This document shows positions 16,144-23,960 of a stretch of 64,000 bases of DNA, one piece after another (the first letter of the stretch is position 1; each line of letters begins with the position of its first letter). The position numbers and the translations under genes were made by a program. The DNA is from Mycobacterium sp. 1465703.0. GTDB taxonomy: Bacteria > Actinomycetota > Actinomycetes > Mycobacteriales > Mycobacteriaceae. Under the pieces are notes generated by a model. It was not told the DNA's origin and did no database searches. It was given only the letters and a program-made list of their open reading frames with translations. The stretch spans positions 114,022 through 178,021 of the forward strand of contig NZ_LZKU01000238.1 in the NCBI RefSeq assembly GCF_001672975.1. The letters run 5' to 3'.

Positions 16144-16184
16144 CGTGTAACCCACCGCCCTATCTCAGGGCATGGATATCCCCA
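16144..16184 (+). promoter_or_regulatory. Second copy of the candidate ECF promoter, before the cupredoxin gene
   Basis: CGTGTAACCC (16144-16153), then 7 nt, then TAT (16161-16163), matches the motif before the sigma-factor gene. TAACC starts at 16148, exactly 36 nt before the ATG at 16184, the spacing seen at the upstream copy. A start site at about 16183-16184 would give a leaderless mRNA. The match therefore also decides the start of the cupredoxin gene. Confidence 0.55.
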
Positions 16185-16564
16185 TGCTCCGAAAACCGGT
16201 GGTGCTGGCCGTGGGTGTGTTGCTGTTGGCCGGTTGCTCGGGGGCGAAGCCCGTGGCCACCAGCGCCGCACCCACGACCGAGTCGTCGATAACCGCGCCG
16301 GCACGGCCGGCCGGACCCAACCAGGTGATCATCGACGGCTTCGCGTTCGAGCCCGCCAGCTTGACGGTCGGTGCCGGGACCACCGTCACCTGGACCAACC
16401 GCGACGAAGAACCCCACACCGTGGCCGCTAGTGACGGCTCGTTTCACTCACCCGGCATGGGAACGGGAGCGACCTTCGCCCACACCTTTTCCACCGCAGG
16501 GACTTTCGACTACGTCTGCTCGATCCACCCGATGATGCGCGGAACCGTGGTGGTGACGGGATGA
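16184..16564 (+). CDS. Cupredoxin (amicyanin/plastocyanin-like) lipoprotein
   Basis: From the ATG at 16184 this encodes 126 residues with a textbook lipoprotein signal (MLRKPVV, then lipobox LLAGC, lipidated C18), a Ser/Thr/Ala/Pro linker to about residue 44 and a blue-copper domain. Type 1 copper ligands are visible as H78 (EEPHT), C112, H115 and M118 (VCSIHPMMRG), the spacing of amicyanin. The protein should sit on the outer face of the membrane and shuttle single electrons, or buffer copper, near the Rieske domain. An ATG at 16172 is an alternative start but breaks the lipoprotein signal pattern and the promoter spacing. It ends in an ATGA overlap with the next gene. Confidence 0.88.
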   Translation: MLRKPVVLAVGVLLLAGCSGAKPVATSAAPTTESSITAPARPAGPNQVIIDGFAFEPASLTVGAGTTVTWTNRDEEPHTVAASDGSFHSPGMGTGATFAHTFSTAGTFDYVCSIHPMMRGTVVVTG

Positions 16565-17490
16565 ATGCCGACGCGAACGCCATGACTCGCCGCCAGCTCA
16601 TCCGGCATACCGCATGGTTCGGGGCGGCGGTCGGATTCGCCGTGGCCGGCGGCGAGGTTATCTCACATGTCGCCGGTGACGCGCGGGCTCAGCACACGGC
16701 GGGGCGGCCCACTCTGCGATTCGCCCAAATCAGCGACAGCCACCTCGGTTTCACCGGTGCGCCCAACCCCGACGTCGCGGCAACGTTCGGGCACGCGATC
16801 GATCAGGTCAACAACCTGGGCTACACACCGGATTTCGTCATTCACACCGGCGACCTCACCCACCTGTCCAGCCCGGAGCAGTTCGACCAGGTGAAGCAGA
16901 TGATGAGTGGCCTCAAGACACCACAGGTGTTCACCGTGCCCGGAGAACACGACTCGGTCGACGACGCGGGACAGAAGTACCGAAACGTATTCGGCGCGGG
17001 ATCCGTCGGGGACGGGTGGTACAGCCTGGACATCGCCGGTGTGCACCTGATCGCGCTGATCAACACGTTGAACCTTCGCAAGCTCGGACATCTTGGTGCC
17101 GACCAGCTGGACTTCGTCAAAAAGGACGTCGCTCGTCTGTCCAGCGATACGCCCATCATCGTATTCAGCCACATCCCGTTGTTCGCCATGTACCCGCAAT
17201 GGGGCTGGGGCACCGACGACGCCACCCAGGCGCTGAGCTACCTGCGCCGGTTCTCGTCGGTCACCTGCCTCAACGGCCATGTCCACCAATTGTTCTCGAA
17301 AACCGAAGACAACGTCACGTTCTACAGCGGCACCACCACCGCGTACCCGCTGCCGCACCCCGGCGACGGGCCGGCGCCCAAGCCGGTCACCCTACCGGCC
17401 GGCAAGCTGCGCGACGCGCTGGGCATCCGTGAGGTCAGCTACACCAGGGGAGTGGCGGCCTTGGCATTGAAGGAGCAAACACTGCAATGA
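16561..17490 (+). CDS. Tat-type calcineurin-like metallophosphoesterase
   Basis: The protein has 309 residues, with a twin-arginine signal (TRRQLIRHTAWFG followed by a hydrophobic stretch) ending near residue 42. The metallophosphoesterase motifs follow in order: ISDSH (D and H), HTGDLTH, GEHD (usually GNHD, so the Asn ligand is replaced by Glu), FSHIP and NGHVHQ. These residues hold a dinuclear metal centre that hydrolyses phosphomono- or diesters. The Asn-to-Glu change may alter metal preference. The substrate is unknown. ATGA overlaps at both ends couple it to the cupredoxin and membrane-protein genes, suggesting a shared extracytoplasmic task. Confidence 0.85.
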   Translation: MNADANAMTRRQLIRHTAWFGAAVGFAVAGGEVISHVAGDARAQHTAGRPTLRFAQISDSHLGFTGAPNPDVAATFGHAIDQVNNLGYTPDFVIHTGDLTHLSSPEQFDQVKQMMSGLKTPQVFTVPGEHDSVDDAGQKYRNVFGAGSVGDGWYSLDIAGVHLIALINTLNLRKLGHLGADQLDFVKKDVARLSSDTPIIVFSHIPLFAMYPQWGWGTDDATQALSYLRRFSSVTCLNGHVHQLFSKTEDNVTFYSGTTTAYPLPHPGDGPAPKPVTLPAGKLRDALGIREVSYTRGVAALALKEQTLQ

Positions 17491-17897
17491 CTTTGACGAG
17501 CATCCTGGTCCGGCTCGGCCTCGCCGCCTCGCTGACCATCAGCGCCGCCAGCCACGCCTACCTGTATGTGCATGGCTACCAACATGTTCCGGCCATCGGC
17601 ACGGCGTTCATAATCCAGGCCAGCGTTTCGTTCGCGATCGCGCTGCTGATCCTGATCGGCGGACCCGGGTGGCTGCGTTGGGCGGCGGCCGCGCTGGCGG
17701 CAGGTTCGCTGGTCGCGTTCGCCGCGTCGAGAACGATCGGCCTGTTCGGCTTTTCCGAACGCGGCTGGGACCCAAAACCGTACGCGGCCGTCAGCGTCGG
17801 CGCTGAACTGCTCACGGTGGCGTTGTGGACGGGTGTGCTGGTGACTAGGCGCTATCCTGCTCCTCGGAAGGCGGCCCTTCAGCCCCTTCAGCAATAA
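17487..17897 (+). CDS. Small four-helix membrane protein of unknown function
   Basis: This 136-residue protein starts within the stop of the metallophosphoesterase gene (ATGA). Four hydrophobic segments are visible at about 5-25, 36-58, 62-84 and 97-120, with a short basic, Pro-containing C-terminal tail. The helix pattern loosely recalls DoxX-like proteins, but I see no diagnostic motif and do not assign it. As the last gene of the sigma/Rieske/cupredoxin set it may be a quinone- or metal-related membrane partner, which is inference from position only. Confidence 0.72.
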   Translation: MTLTSILVRLGLAASLTISAASHAYLYVHGYQHVPAIGTAFIIQASVSFAIALLILIGGPGWLRWAAAALAAGSLVAFAASRTIGLFGFSERGWDPKPYAAVSVGAELLTVALWTGVLVTRRYPAPRKAALQPLQQ

Positions 17898-17924
17898 GGC
17901 GGGCGCGCCGGTGGTCGTTTTCAG

Positions 17925-19052
17925 TTAATCGTGAGAGTCCGCGGGAGACCGGTCAGCAAGGGCGTCGGCTGTGTCGATGGGGCCGACCTCGTCGGAGCTC
18001 GAGGCGACGGGAGCGTTCCACTTGCGCCGTAGCCGGCGCTTGAGCGACATTGCGGGCTTTTCGACCAGGAACCAGCTTGCCGCGGCCAGCGGCAGGGTGG
18101 CTGCCACCGCACAGAGAAAGAACACCGCGGGAGGTAGACCAGCAAACCCACTGACGGCCAACAGTTGTTGGATTGGAAAGGCGTAGATGTAGACGCCATA
18201 GGACAGGTCGGTCCGTAGGCGCAGGCGCTTGTTCTTCAGCAGGGCACCGGACACGATGACCGCGTAAGCCAGCGGGAGGGCGCCGACCACGCGGTAATCG
18301 GGCAGTCGACCGGCCGCCAATACGATGACCAAGCAGACCGCGACGAGTGACCAGCGGGCGGGAATCACATCTTTCCACTGATAGATGACGGCTCCGGCCG
18401 CAAACATGATGGCCGCACGGACAGCCAGTTGCGGGATGGTCCATGCCCCTGGGAAAGTCAGCGGCGGTAATTGCGTTGCGAGCAGTGTCGCGGGCACCAA
18501 GATGGCGAGCGAAACCCATCGGCGATTCGCCAGCCCTGCTACACCGATACCGGCAACGGCGAGATAGCACAACAGTTCCCAGATCAACGACCACATCGAA
18601 CCATTCCACGCGGGCCCGCCCGGCACACCGTGCAGTGTTCCGCCGATAGTGGGCTGCAGATAGGCCACCGCGCTGTTTTTGAAGATGTATTCGAGCGGCG
18701 CGGCGGACCCGAGCAGCTTGGCCGCCGAACCGCCCTGGATCGCCACACTGAGCGGCGCGAAGGCAAACGCGGTCACAATCAAGCAGATGTAGAAGCCGGG
18801 GAGGATACGAAGGCCACGAGCGGTCAGGTAGTCGCGCAGTCGCGGATCGGTGATCCAACTCCTGGTGATGAGGAAACCGGAGATAGCGAAAAAACCGTCC
18901 ACACCCACCGAGAAAAAAAGCTGCAAGGTCGACTTCGGCGGCATGTGGCCTGTGGCAGGCCAAGAATGAAACAGCATGACCTCGGCGGCCAGCACCAATC
19001 GAAGCGCGTTGAGCGCATTTCTTCGCGGATCGAACACCTGACCTAGCTTCAT
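17925..19052 (-). CDS. OafA/YrhL-type membrane O-acyltransferase, copy 1
   Basis: The 375-residue polytopic protein (about ten helices) fits the acyltransferase-3 family, which transfers acetyl or other acyl groups from the cytoplasm to sugars or lipids at the membrane. The expected N-terminal catalytic His lies in AEVMLFHSW, and the family motif VGVDGFFAISGFLI follows. A basic, charged tail (RRLRRKWNA) ends the protein. It is a clear paralogue of the next gene upstream: both begin MKLGQVFDPR and align throughout. The dTDP-rhamnose genes rmlC and rmlB lie beyond that copy, suggesting acylation of a rhamnose-containing glycolipid or cell-wall glycan, though this is not shown by sequence. Confidence 0.87.
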   Translation of the reverse strand: MKLGQVFDPRRNALNALRLVLAAEVMLFHSWPATGHMPPKSTLQLFFSVGVDGFFAISGFLITRSWITDPRLRDYLTARGLRILPGFYICLIVTAFAFAPLSVAIQGGSAAKLLGSAAPLEYIFKNSAVAYLQPTIGGTLHGVPGGPAWNGSMWSLIWELLCYLAVAGIGVAGLANRRWVSLAILVPATLLATQLPPLTFPGAWTIPQLAVRAAIMFAAGAVIYQWKDVIPARWSLVAVCLVIVLAAGRLPDYRVVGALPLAYAVIVSGALLKNKRLRLRTDLSYGVYIYAFPIQQLLAVSGFAGLPPAVFFLCAVAATLPLAAASWFLVEKPAMSLKRRLRRKWNAPVASSSDEVGPIDTADALADRSPADSHD

Positions 19053-19192
19053 CCACCCTCCGCCCCGTGTGCGCCGCGCATCATCGCCGCCATCGTATCG
19101 GCCGAAGGCGATGAATTGACGCGGGCGGTGGTTTTGGTCAGGTCGCTGCCCGACGATCGTTTGCCGGGGGTCGCGTCATGCAGTGATCGCCG

Positions 19193-20317
19193 CTACGCGG
19201 CACCGGAGACCTCCGGAGGCAAGACGACCGCCGCTTGCTCTCGGGAGGTGGTGGACTGCCGTTTGAAACGCGATTTCAGCGATCTCGCCGGTTTTTCGAT
19301 CAGGAACCAGCTTGCCGCGGCGAGCGGCAGGGTGGCCACCGCCACGCTAAGGCAGAAGATGATCGGATTGAGGCTGAGCAGCCCGAGGACGGCCAGCAGC
19401 TGCTGCGTCGGATACGCGTAGATGTACATGCCATAGGACAGGTCCGTGCGTAACCTCAAACGCCTGTTGTGCAGCAGGGACCCGGACACGACGACGGCGT
19501 AGGCCAGCGGAACGGCGGCGACCACCCGGTAATCCGGCAGTTGGCCGGCCAACAGCACGATGACCACACTCACCGCCACCAGCGACCAGCGAGCGGGAAT
19601 GACGTCCCGCCACTGATAGAGCAGCGCTCCGGCCGCAAACATGATCGCGGCCCGGCATGCCATGAAGATGATGACCAGGCCCGCGTTGCCTGTCGGCCGA
19701 TTGAACACCTCGGGGAAGGTGACGGGGGGCATCATGGAAGCCCCGATGGCCGCCACCACGAGTATCGCCGGGGAAACCCACCTGCGGTTGGCCAGTCCGG
19801 CCAGGCCGATGGCGGCAACAACCAGATAGCACATCACTTCCCAGAAGAGTGACCACAGCGAAGCGTTCCAGATGCCCGCATTGGGGATGTTGTGCGGAGT
19901 TCCACCAACGTCGGGCTTGAGCCACAAGACCGCGGCGTTTTTCAGGACGTACTCGAAGGGTGCGAATGAGAACAACAGCTTGGCTGCCGAACCGCCTTGA
20001 ATCGCCACACTCACCGGGGCGAATACGAAAGCTGTCACGATCATGCAGACGTAGTATCCGGGCAGGATGCGCAGGGCTCGGGCGGCGAGGTATTCACGCA
20101 GTTTCGGGTTGCTCAGCCAACTCGCGGTGATGAGGAACCCCGAGATCGCAAAGAACCCGTCAACGCCAGCAGAAAGGAGAAGCTGAAGAACGGCCCGCAG
20201 CGATGGCAGATGACCCCGAACCGGATAGGCGTGCCAAAAGATGACCTCGGCCGCAAGTGCTAACCGCCACGCATTTAGCGCGTTACTTCGCGGATCGAAC
20301 ACCTGCCCGAGTTTCAT
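19193..20317 (-). CDS. OafA/YrhL-type membrane O-acyltransferase, copy 2
   Basis: This 374-residue protein is the paralogue of the preceding entry, in tandem with it and 140 nt upstream in transcription order. It keeps the catalytic His (AEVIFWHAY), the AGVDGFFAISGFLI motif and about ten hydrophobic helices. The copies diverge most in the loop after helix six (here with an extra TFPEVFNRPTGN stretch) and in the C-terminal tail, consistent with different acceptors or acyl donors. Tandem duplication followed by divergence is the simplest origin. Confidence 0.87.
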   Translation of the reverse strand: MKLGQVFDPRSNALNAWRLALAAEVIFWHAYPVRGHLPSLRAVLQLLLSAGVDGFFAISGFLITASWLSNPKLREYLAARALRILPGYYVCMIVTAFVFAPVSVAIQGGSAAKLLFSFAPFEYVLKNAAVLWLKPDVGGTPHNIPNAGIWNASLWSLFWEVMCYLVVAAIGLAGLANRRWVSPAILVVAAIGASMMPPVTFPEVFNRPTGNAGLVIIFMACRAAIMFAAGALLYQWRDVIPARWSLVAVSVVIVLLAGQLPDYRVVAAVPLAYAVVVSGSLLHNRRLRLRTDLSYGMYIYAYPTQQLLAVLGLLSLNPIIFCLSVAVATLPLAAASWFLIEKPARSLKSRFKRQSTTSREQAAVVLPPEVSGAA

Positions 20318-20569
20318 CGGCGCTTCTCGCCCTCCAAACAGGGCATCATCGGCATCATCGGCGCTATCTTAGCGTGACCGCAGCGAGAAAGAGAGCCCCT
20401 AAAGGTCTTTGATGAATGCGGCGACTGCAAAACGCAGACTATGTATATCCGTCAAACGAAATGGTTGGATGGCAACCGCCGCGTTTGCATTGATCGGTTG
20501 GGCTTTGCCAGTGTATCCAGCCAATTGCCGCGCCTGAGAACATCTCTGGACGAGGCGGGCGCTTCGCGC

Positions 20570-21175
20570 TCAACCACGCATACTCTCAACGAACGCCTGC
20601 GTCTCTTCCCAGGTCGGCAGCAGGCCGGCGGCGCGCACTTCTTCGAAGCTCGGTGCCGCGGCATCACGGTCGGATAAGTGGGGCGCGGCGCCGTCCACCA
20701 GTGGCCAGTCGATGGCCAGCGCCGGATCGGTGGCGCAAATGGTGTGCTCGCGCTGCGGGTTGTATTCCGCCGAGCACAAATACATCACCGTCGAATTGTC
20801 TTCCAGGGCCAAAAAGCCATGCCCAAGCCCTTCGGACAGATAGATCGTGCGGTGATCGGAGTCGTCGAGCAACACCGAATCCCACTGCCCGAAGGTCGGC
20901 GAACCCACCCGGATGTCGACGACTACGTCGAACACCGAACCCCTCACGCAGGTCACATATTTGGCCTGGCTCGGCGGCACCTGGGCGAAATGCAATCCGC
21001 GTAACACGCCGGCCGCCGATACCGAGCAATTGGCCTGCCGGACGTCCAACCGATGGCCGGCGAAGGAGCTGAAGCCCTTGTCGGTGAGCCATTCGAAGAA
21101 ATGGCCGCGCGAATCGCCGTGAACGGTGGGGGTGACCTCCCAGGCGCCGGGGATTTTCAGCTCGCGAACCTTCAC
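20570..21175 (-). CDS. rmlC: dTDP-4-dehydrorhamnose 3,5-epimerase
   Basis: Starting at the GTG at 21175 gives 201 residues, matching the mycobacterial RmlC length; a GTG at 21187 would add four residues and overlap rmlB. The cupin body contains DSRGHFFEWL near the substrate site, the catalytic His in LRGLHFAQ and the segment VRGSVFDVVVDIR. The enzyme epimerises C3 and C5 of dTDP-4-keto-6-deoxyglucose on the way to dTDP-L-rhamnose, which supplies the linker between arabinogalactan and peptidoglycan. It follows rmlB directly, so the pair should be cotranscribed. It is expected to be essential in mycobacteria. Confidence 0.94.
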   Translation of the reverse strand: MKVRELKIPGAWEVTPTVHGDSRGHFFEWLTDKGFSSFAGHRLDVRQANCSVSAAGVLRGLHFAQVPPSQAKYVTCVRGSVFDVVVDIRVGSPTFGQWDSVLLDDSDHRTIYLSEGLGHGFLALEDNSTVMYLCSAEYNPQREHTICATDPALAIDWPLVDGAAPHLSDRDAAAPSFEEVRAAGLLPTWEETQAFVESMRG

Positions 21176-21176
21176 G

Positions 21177-22172
21177 CTACTGTCCACGCTCTTCGTAGCG
21201 GGCTTCCGAGGCGTCTTTCAACGGTCGCCACCACGACTCGTTTGCGTGATACCAGTCAATGGTTGCACGCAGTCCCTCCTCGAAGTCGGTGTGCTTTGGC
21301 GCCCAACATAATTCGTCGTACAGCGTCGACGGGTCGATGGCGTAACGCAAATCGTGGCCGACCCGGTCGGTGACGTGGTCGAAGTCGTCGGGATCGTGGC
21401 CCATCATCCGCAGCAGCGTGCGCAGCACGGTCAGGTTGTCGCGCTCGCCTTCGGAGCTGATCAGGTAGGTGCGCCCGATTTCGCCCTTGTCCAGAATGCG
21501 CCGGACCGCGCTGTTGTGGTCGTCGACATGGATCCAATCACGGACGTTGGCGCCGGTGCCGTACAGCTTGGGCCGCCGCCCGGTGAGCACATTGGTGATC
21601 TGGCGCGGGATGAACTTCTCGACGTGCTGGTACGGCCCATAATTGTTGGAGCAGTTCGAGATCGTCGCGCGCACCCCATACGAGCGCACCCAGGCTCGCA
21701 CCAGCATGTCGGCGGCGGCTTTGGTCGCCGAATACGGACTCGACGGGTTGTAGGGGGTCGCCTCGGTGAATCGCTGGGGGTCGTCGAGCTCCAGGTCGCC
21801 GTACACCTCGTCGGTCGAAATATGGTGCAGCCGCACATCGTAACGGCGCACCGCTTCGAGGATGGTGTAGGTGCCGACCACGTTGGTGTGCAGGAACGGT
21901 TCGGGGCTGTCCAGCGCGTTGTCGACGTGGCTCTCGGCGGCGAAATGCACCACCGCGTCGGATTCGGCGACCAGTTGCGACACCAGCTCGGCGTCGGCGA
22001 TGTCGCCGACCACCAGGCTGATGGAGTCCTCGACATCGGTCAGCGACTCGCGCCGACCCGCATAGGTCATCGCGTCGAGCACCGTCACGAAATCCTCGGG
22101 GTGCTCGCGGACCGTGCTGTGCACGAAATTGGCGCCGATGAATCCAGCGCCGCCGGTGACCAGTAACCGCAT
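21177..22172 (-). CDS. rmlB: dTDP-glucose 4,6-dehydratase
   Basis: The ATG at 22172 gives 331 residues, the length I recall for M. tuberculosis RmlB; a TTG two codons earlier is the only other option. It is an extended SDR: the NAD motif TGGAGFIGANF at the N terminus, the catalytic Thr/Asp/Glu cluster in HISTDEVYGDLE and the YxxxK pair in SPYSATKAAAD. It dehydrates dTDP-glucose to dTDP-4-keto-6-deoxyglucose, the step before RmlC. The TAG stop lies against the rmlC start. Confidence 0.95.
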   Translation of the reverse strand: MRLLVTGGAGFIGANFVHSTVREHPEDFVTVLDAMTYAGRRESLTDVEDSISLVVGDIADAELVSQLVAESDAVVHFAAESHVDNALDSPEPFLHTNVVGTYTILEAVRRYDVRLHHISTDEVYGDLELDDPQRFTEATPYNPSSPYSATKAAADMLVRAWVRSYGVRATISNCSNNYGPYQHVEKFIPRQITNVLTGRRPKLYGTGANVRDWIHVDDHNSAVRRILDKGEIGRTYLISSEGERDNLTVLRTLLRMMGHDPDDFDHVTDRVGHDLRYAIDPSTLYDELCWAPKHTDFEEGLRATIDWYHANESWWRPLKDASEARYEERGQ

Positions 22173-22198
22173 GCCCAAACCCTAACTGAGCCGATTGG

Positions 22199-23065
22199 TC
22201 AGTTCGCGGGAGTTACCCCTAGCGGTCCGGCCAATTCACTTAGCGCTGGTAACAGCGTTTCCTCGTCATGGCCACCGAGCACCTGGATCGCCACATGGTC
22301 GGCTCCGGCCTCCAGATGTTCACCCAGCCGCCGCGCAATGTCCTCCGGAGTGCCGTAAGCGACCACCGCGTCGATCAGCCTGTCGCTGCCGGGCTTGCGC
22401 ACGTCGGCCTCGGTGAACCCCAGCCGCAGCCAATTGTTCACATAGTTGCTCAGGCCCAGGTAGAACTCGACGGTCTGACGGCCGATCGCGCGGGCCTTCT
22501 CGGCGTCGGTGGTGAGCACCACCTTGTGCTCGGGCGCCAAAAACACTGCGCCGCCCAGTAAGTCGCGGGCCTTGGCGGTGTGTTCGGGCGTGGTCAGATA
22601 CGGGTGCGCGCCGGCGCTGCGCTGCGCCGCGAGTCCTAACACCCGCGGCCCGAGCGCCGCGATGACCCGGCGGCTGGTCGGCACCAGCGACGCGTCGAGT
22701 TCGTCCAGATAGGACACCAGGGCGTCGTACGGCTTGACGTATTGCTGGGTGTGCTCAGGGTGGCCCACCCCGACACCCAGCAAAAACCTTCCCGGGTGGC
22801 CGGATTCGATCCGGTGGAAGGACTCGGCGACGGCCGGGGCAGGTGCCGACCAGATGTTGACGATGCCGGTGGCCAGCTGCAACGACGTCGTCTGCGCCAG
22901 GGCCGGGTCGGCCCAGGACAGATCCGCGTCCGGTGATCCACCAATCCAAGCGGCGCCGTAGCGCAGCGATTCGATGCCCGCGGCCAATTCGGGGGAGATG
23001 GACCTGGTGGGCAGCCATACGCCGAACCGGCCGAGCTCGGGCTTGAGTGAGACTGCTCCGGTCAT
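22199..23065 (-). CDS. LLM-class (probably F420-dependent) oxidoreductase, copy 1
   Basis: The 288-residue protein has the luciferase-like barrel pattern of the mycobacterial F420 group: GRFGVWLPTR at the first strand, YGAAWIGGSPDADLSW, the conserved ATGIVNIWSAPAPAVAESF segment and FLLGVGVGHPE. GGGGGAG-type purines precede the ATG (ribosome site GGGGGAG). It corresponds in position to M. tuberculosis Rv3463 next to rmlB. The reaction is unknown; the family oxidises alcohols or aldehydes, or reduces C=C bonds, with F420. It is paralogous to the next gene upstream. Confidence 0.83.
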   Translation of the reverse strand: MTGAVSLKPELGRFGVWLPTRSISPELAAGIESLRYGAAWIGGSPDADLSWADPALAQTTSLQLATGIVNIWSAPAPAVAESFHRIESGHPGRFLLGVGVGHPEHTQQYVKPYDALVSYLDELDASLVPTSRRVIAALGPRVLGLAAQRSAGAHPYLTTPEHTAKARDLLGGAVFLAPEHKVVLTTDAEKARAIGRQTVEFYLGLSNYVNNWLRLGFTEADVRKPGSDRLIDAVVAYGTPEDIARRLGEHLEAGADHVAIQVLGGHDEETLLPALSELAGPLGVTPAN

Positions 23066-23083
23066 CTGGCTCCCCCTAGGCTC

Positions 23084-23932
23084 TCAGGACTGCTTCAACC
23101 CCAGCGGCCCCGCCAGTTCGGCCAGCGCCGAGACCAGGTTTTCATCCTTCGTCAGGACCTGCACGGGCACGTGATCGGCGCCGGCGTCCAGATGCTCGTT
23201 GAGTCGGGCCGCGATCTGGTCCACGGTGCCATAGGCCACCACCGCGTCCACCAGGCGGTCGCTACCAGGCCGGGTGACTTCGTCCTCGGTGAAACCCAGC
23301 CGCTTCCAATTGTTTCGGTAGTTGGCGAGATTGAAATACACGTCGAGCGCCTTGCGGCCGACCGCCCGGGCCTTCTCGGCGTCGGTGGTCAGGACCACCT
23401 TGTGTTCGGGGGCCAGGAAAGCCGACGGCCCGATCAGCTCGCGGGCCTGCGCGGTGTGTTCGGGGGTGGTCAGGTAGGGGTGCGCCCCGGCGGAGCGCTG
23501 TGCGGACAGCTTGAGCACGCGCGGCCCCAGCGCAGCCACCACGCGGCGATTGGCGGGCACGCCGTAGTCGTCGAGCTGCTGCAGGTATTCGGCCAGGGCG
23601 TCGTAGGGCTTGCGGTACTCGGTGTGCGCCTCGGGATGGCCGACGCCGATGCCCAGCAGGAACCGGCCCGGGTAGGCCTTGTCGATGCGGTGGAAGGATT
23701 CGGCCACCGGCTTGGCGGCTGCGGTCCAGATGTTGACGATGCCGGTACCCACTTGCAACGTGGTGGTCGCTTCCAGAAGGGGCTCGACCCAGGCCAGCTC
23801 GGCCGGCGGTGAACCGCCCACCCAGACTGCGCCGTAGCCCAGCGCCTCGATGTCCTTGGCTTGTTGCGGTGTGACGCCGCGTCCGAAGGATCCGAACCGG
23901 CCGAGATCGGGCTTGCTTGCTGCATCGGTCAT
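23084..23932 (-). CDS. LLM-class (probably F420-dependent) oxidoreductase, copy 2
   Basis: This 282-residue paralogue of the downstream gene lies 18 nt before it in the same orientation. The shared framework includes GYGAVWVGGSPPAELAW, VGTGIVNIWTAAAKPVAESFHRI, FLLGIGVGHPEAHTEY, GPRVLKLSAQRSAGAHPYLTTPEHT and GADHVPVQVL. M. tuberculosis has one gene of this type here as far as I recall, so the pair probably arose by local duplication. Differences cluster at the N terminus (RFGSFGRGVTPQQA) and in the loop before the C-terminal helix. Substrate and cofactor are inferred from family only. Confidence 0.83.
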   Translation of the reverse strand: MTDAASKPDLGRFGSFGRGVTPQQAKDIEALGYGAVWVGGSPPAELAWVEPLLEATTTLQVGTGIVNIWTAAAKPVAESFHRIDKAYPGRFLLGIGVGHPEAHTEYRKPYDALAEYLQQLDDYGVPANRRVVAALGPRVLKLSAQRSAGAHPYLTTPEHTAQARELIGPSAFLAPEHKVVLTTDAEKARAVGRKALDVYFNLANYRNNWKRLGFTEDEVTRPGSDRLVDAVVAYGTVDQIAARLNEHLDAGADHVPVQVLTKDENLVSALAELAGPLGLKQS

Positions 23933-23960
23933 GGCTTTCCCAACCTGCGCTCGGCAAGCT

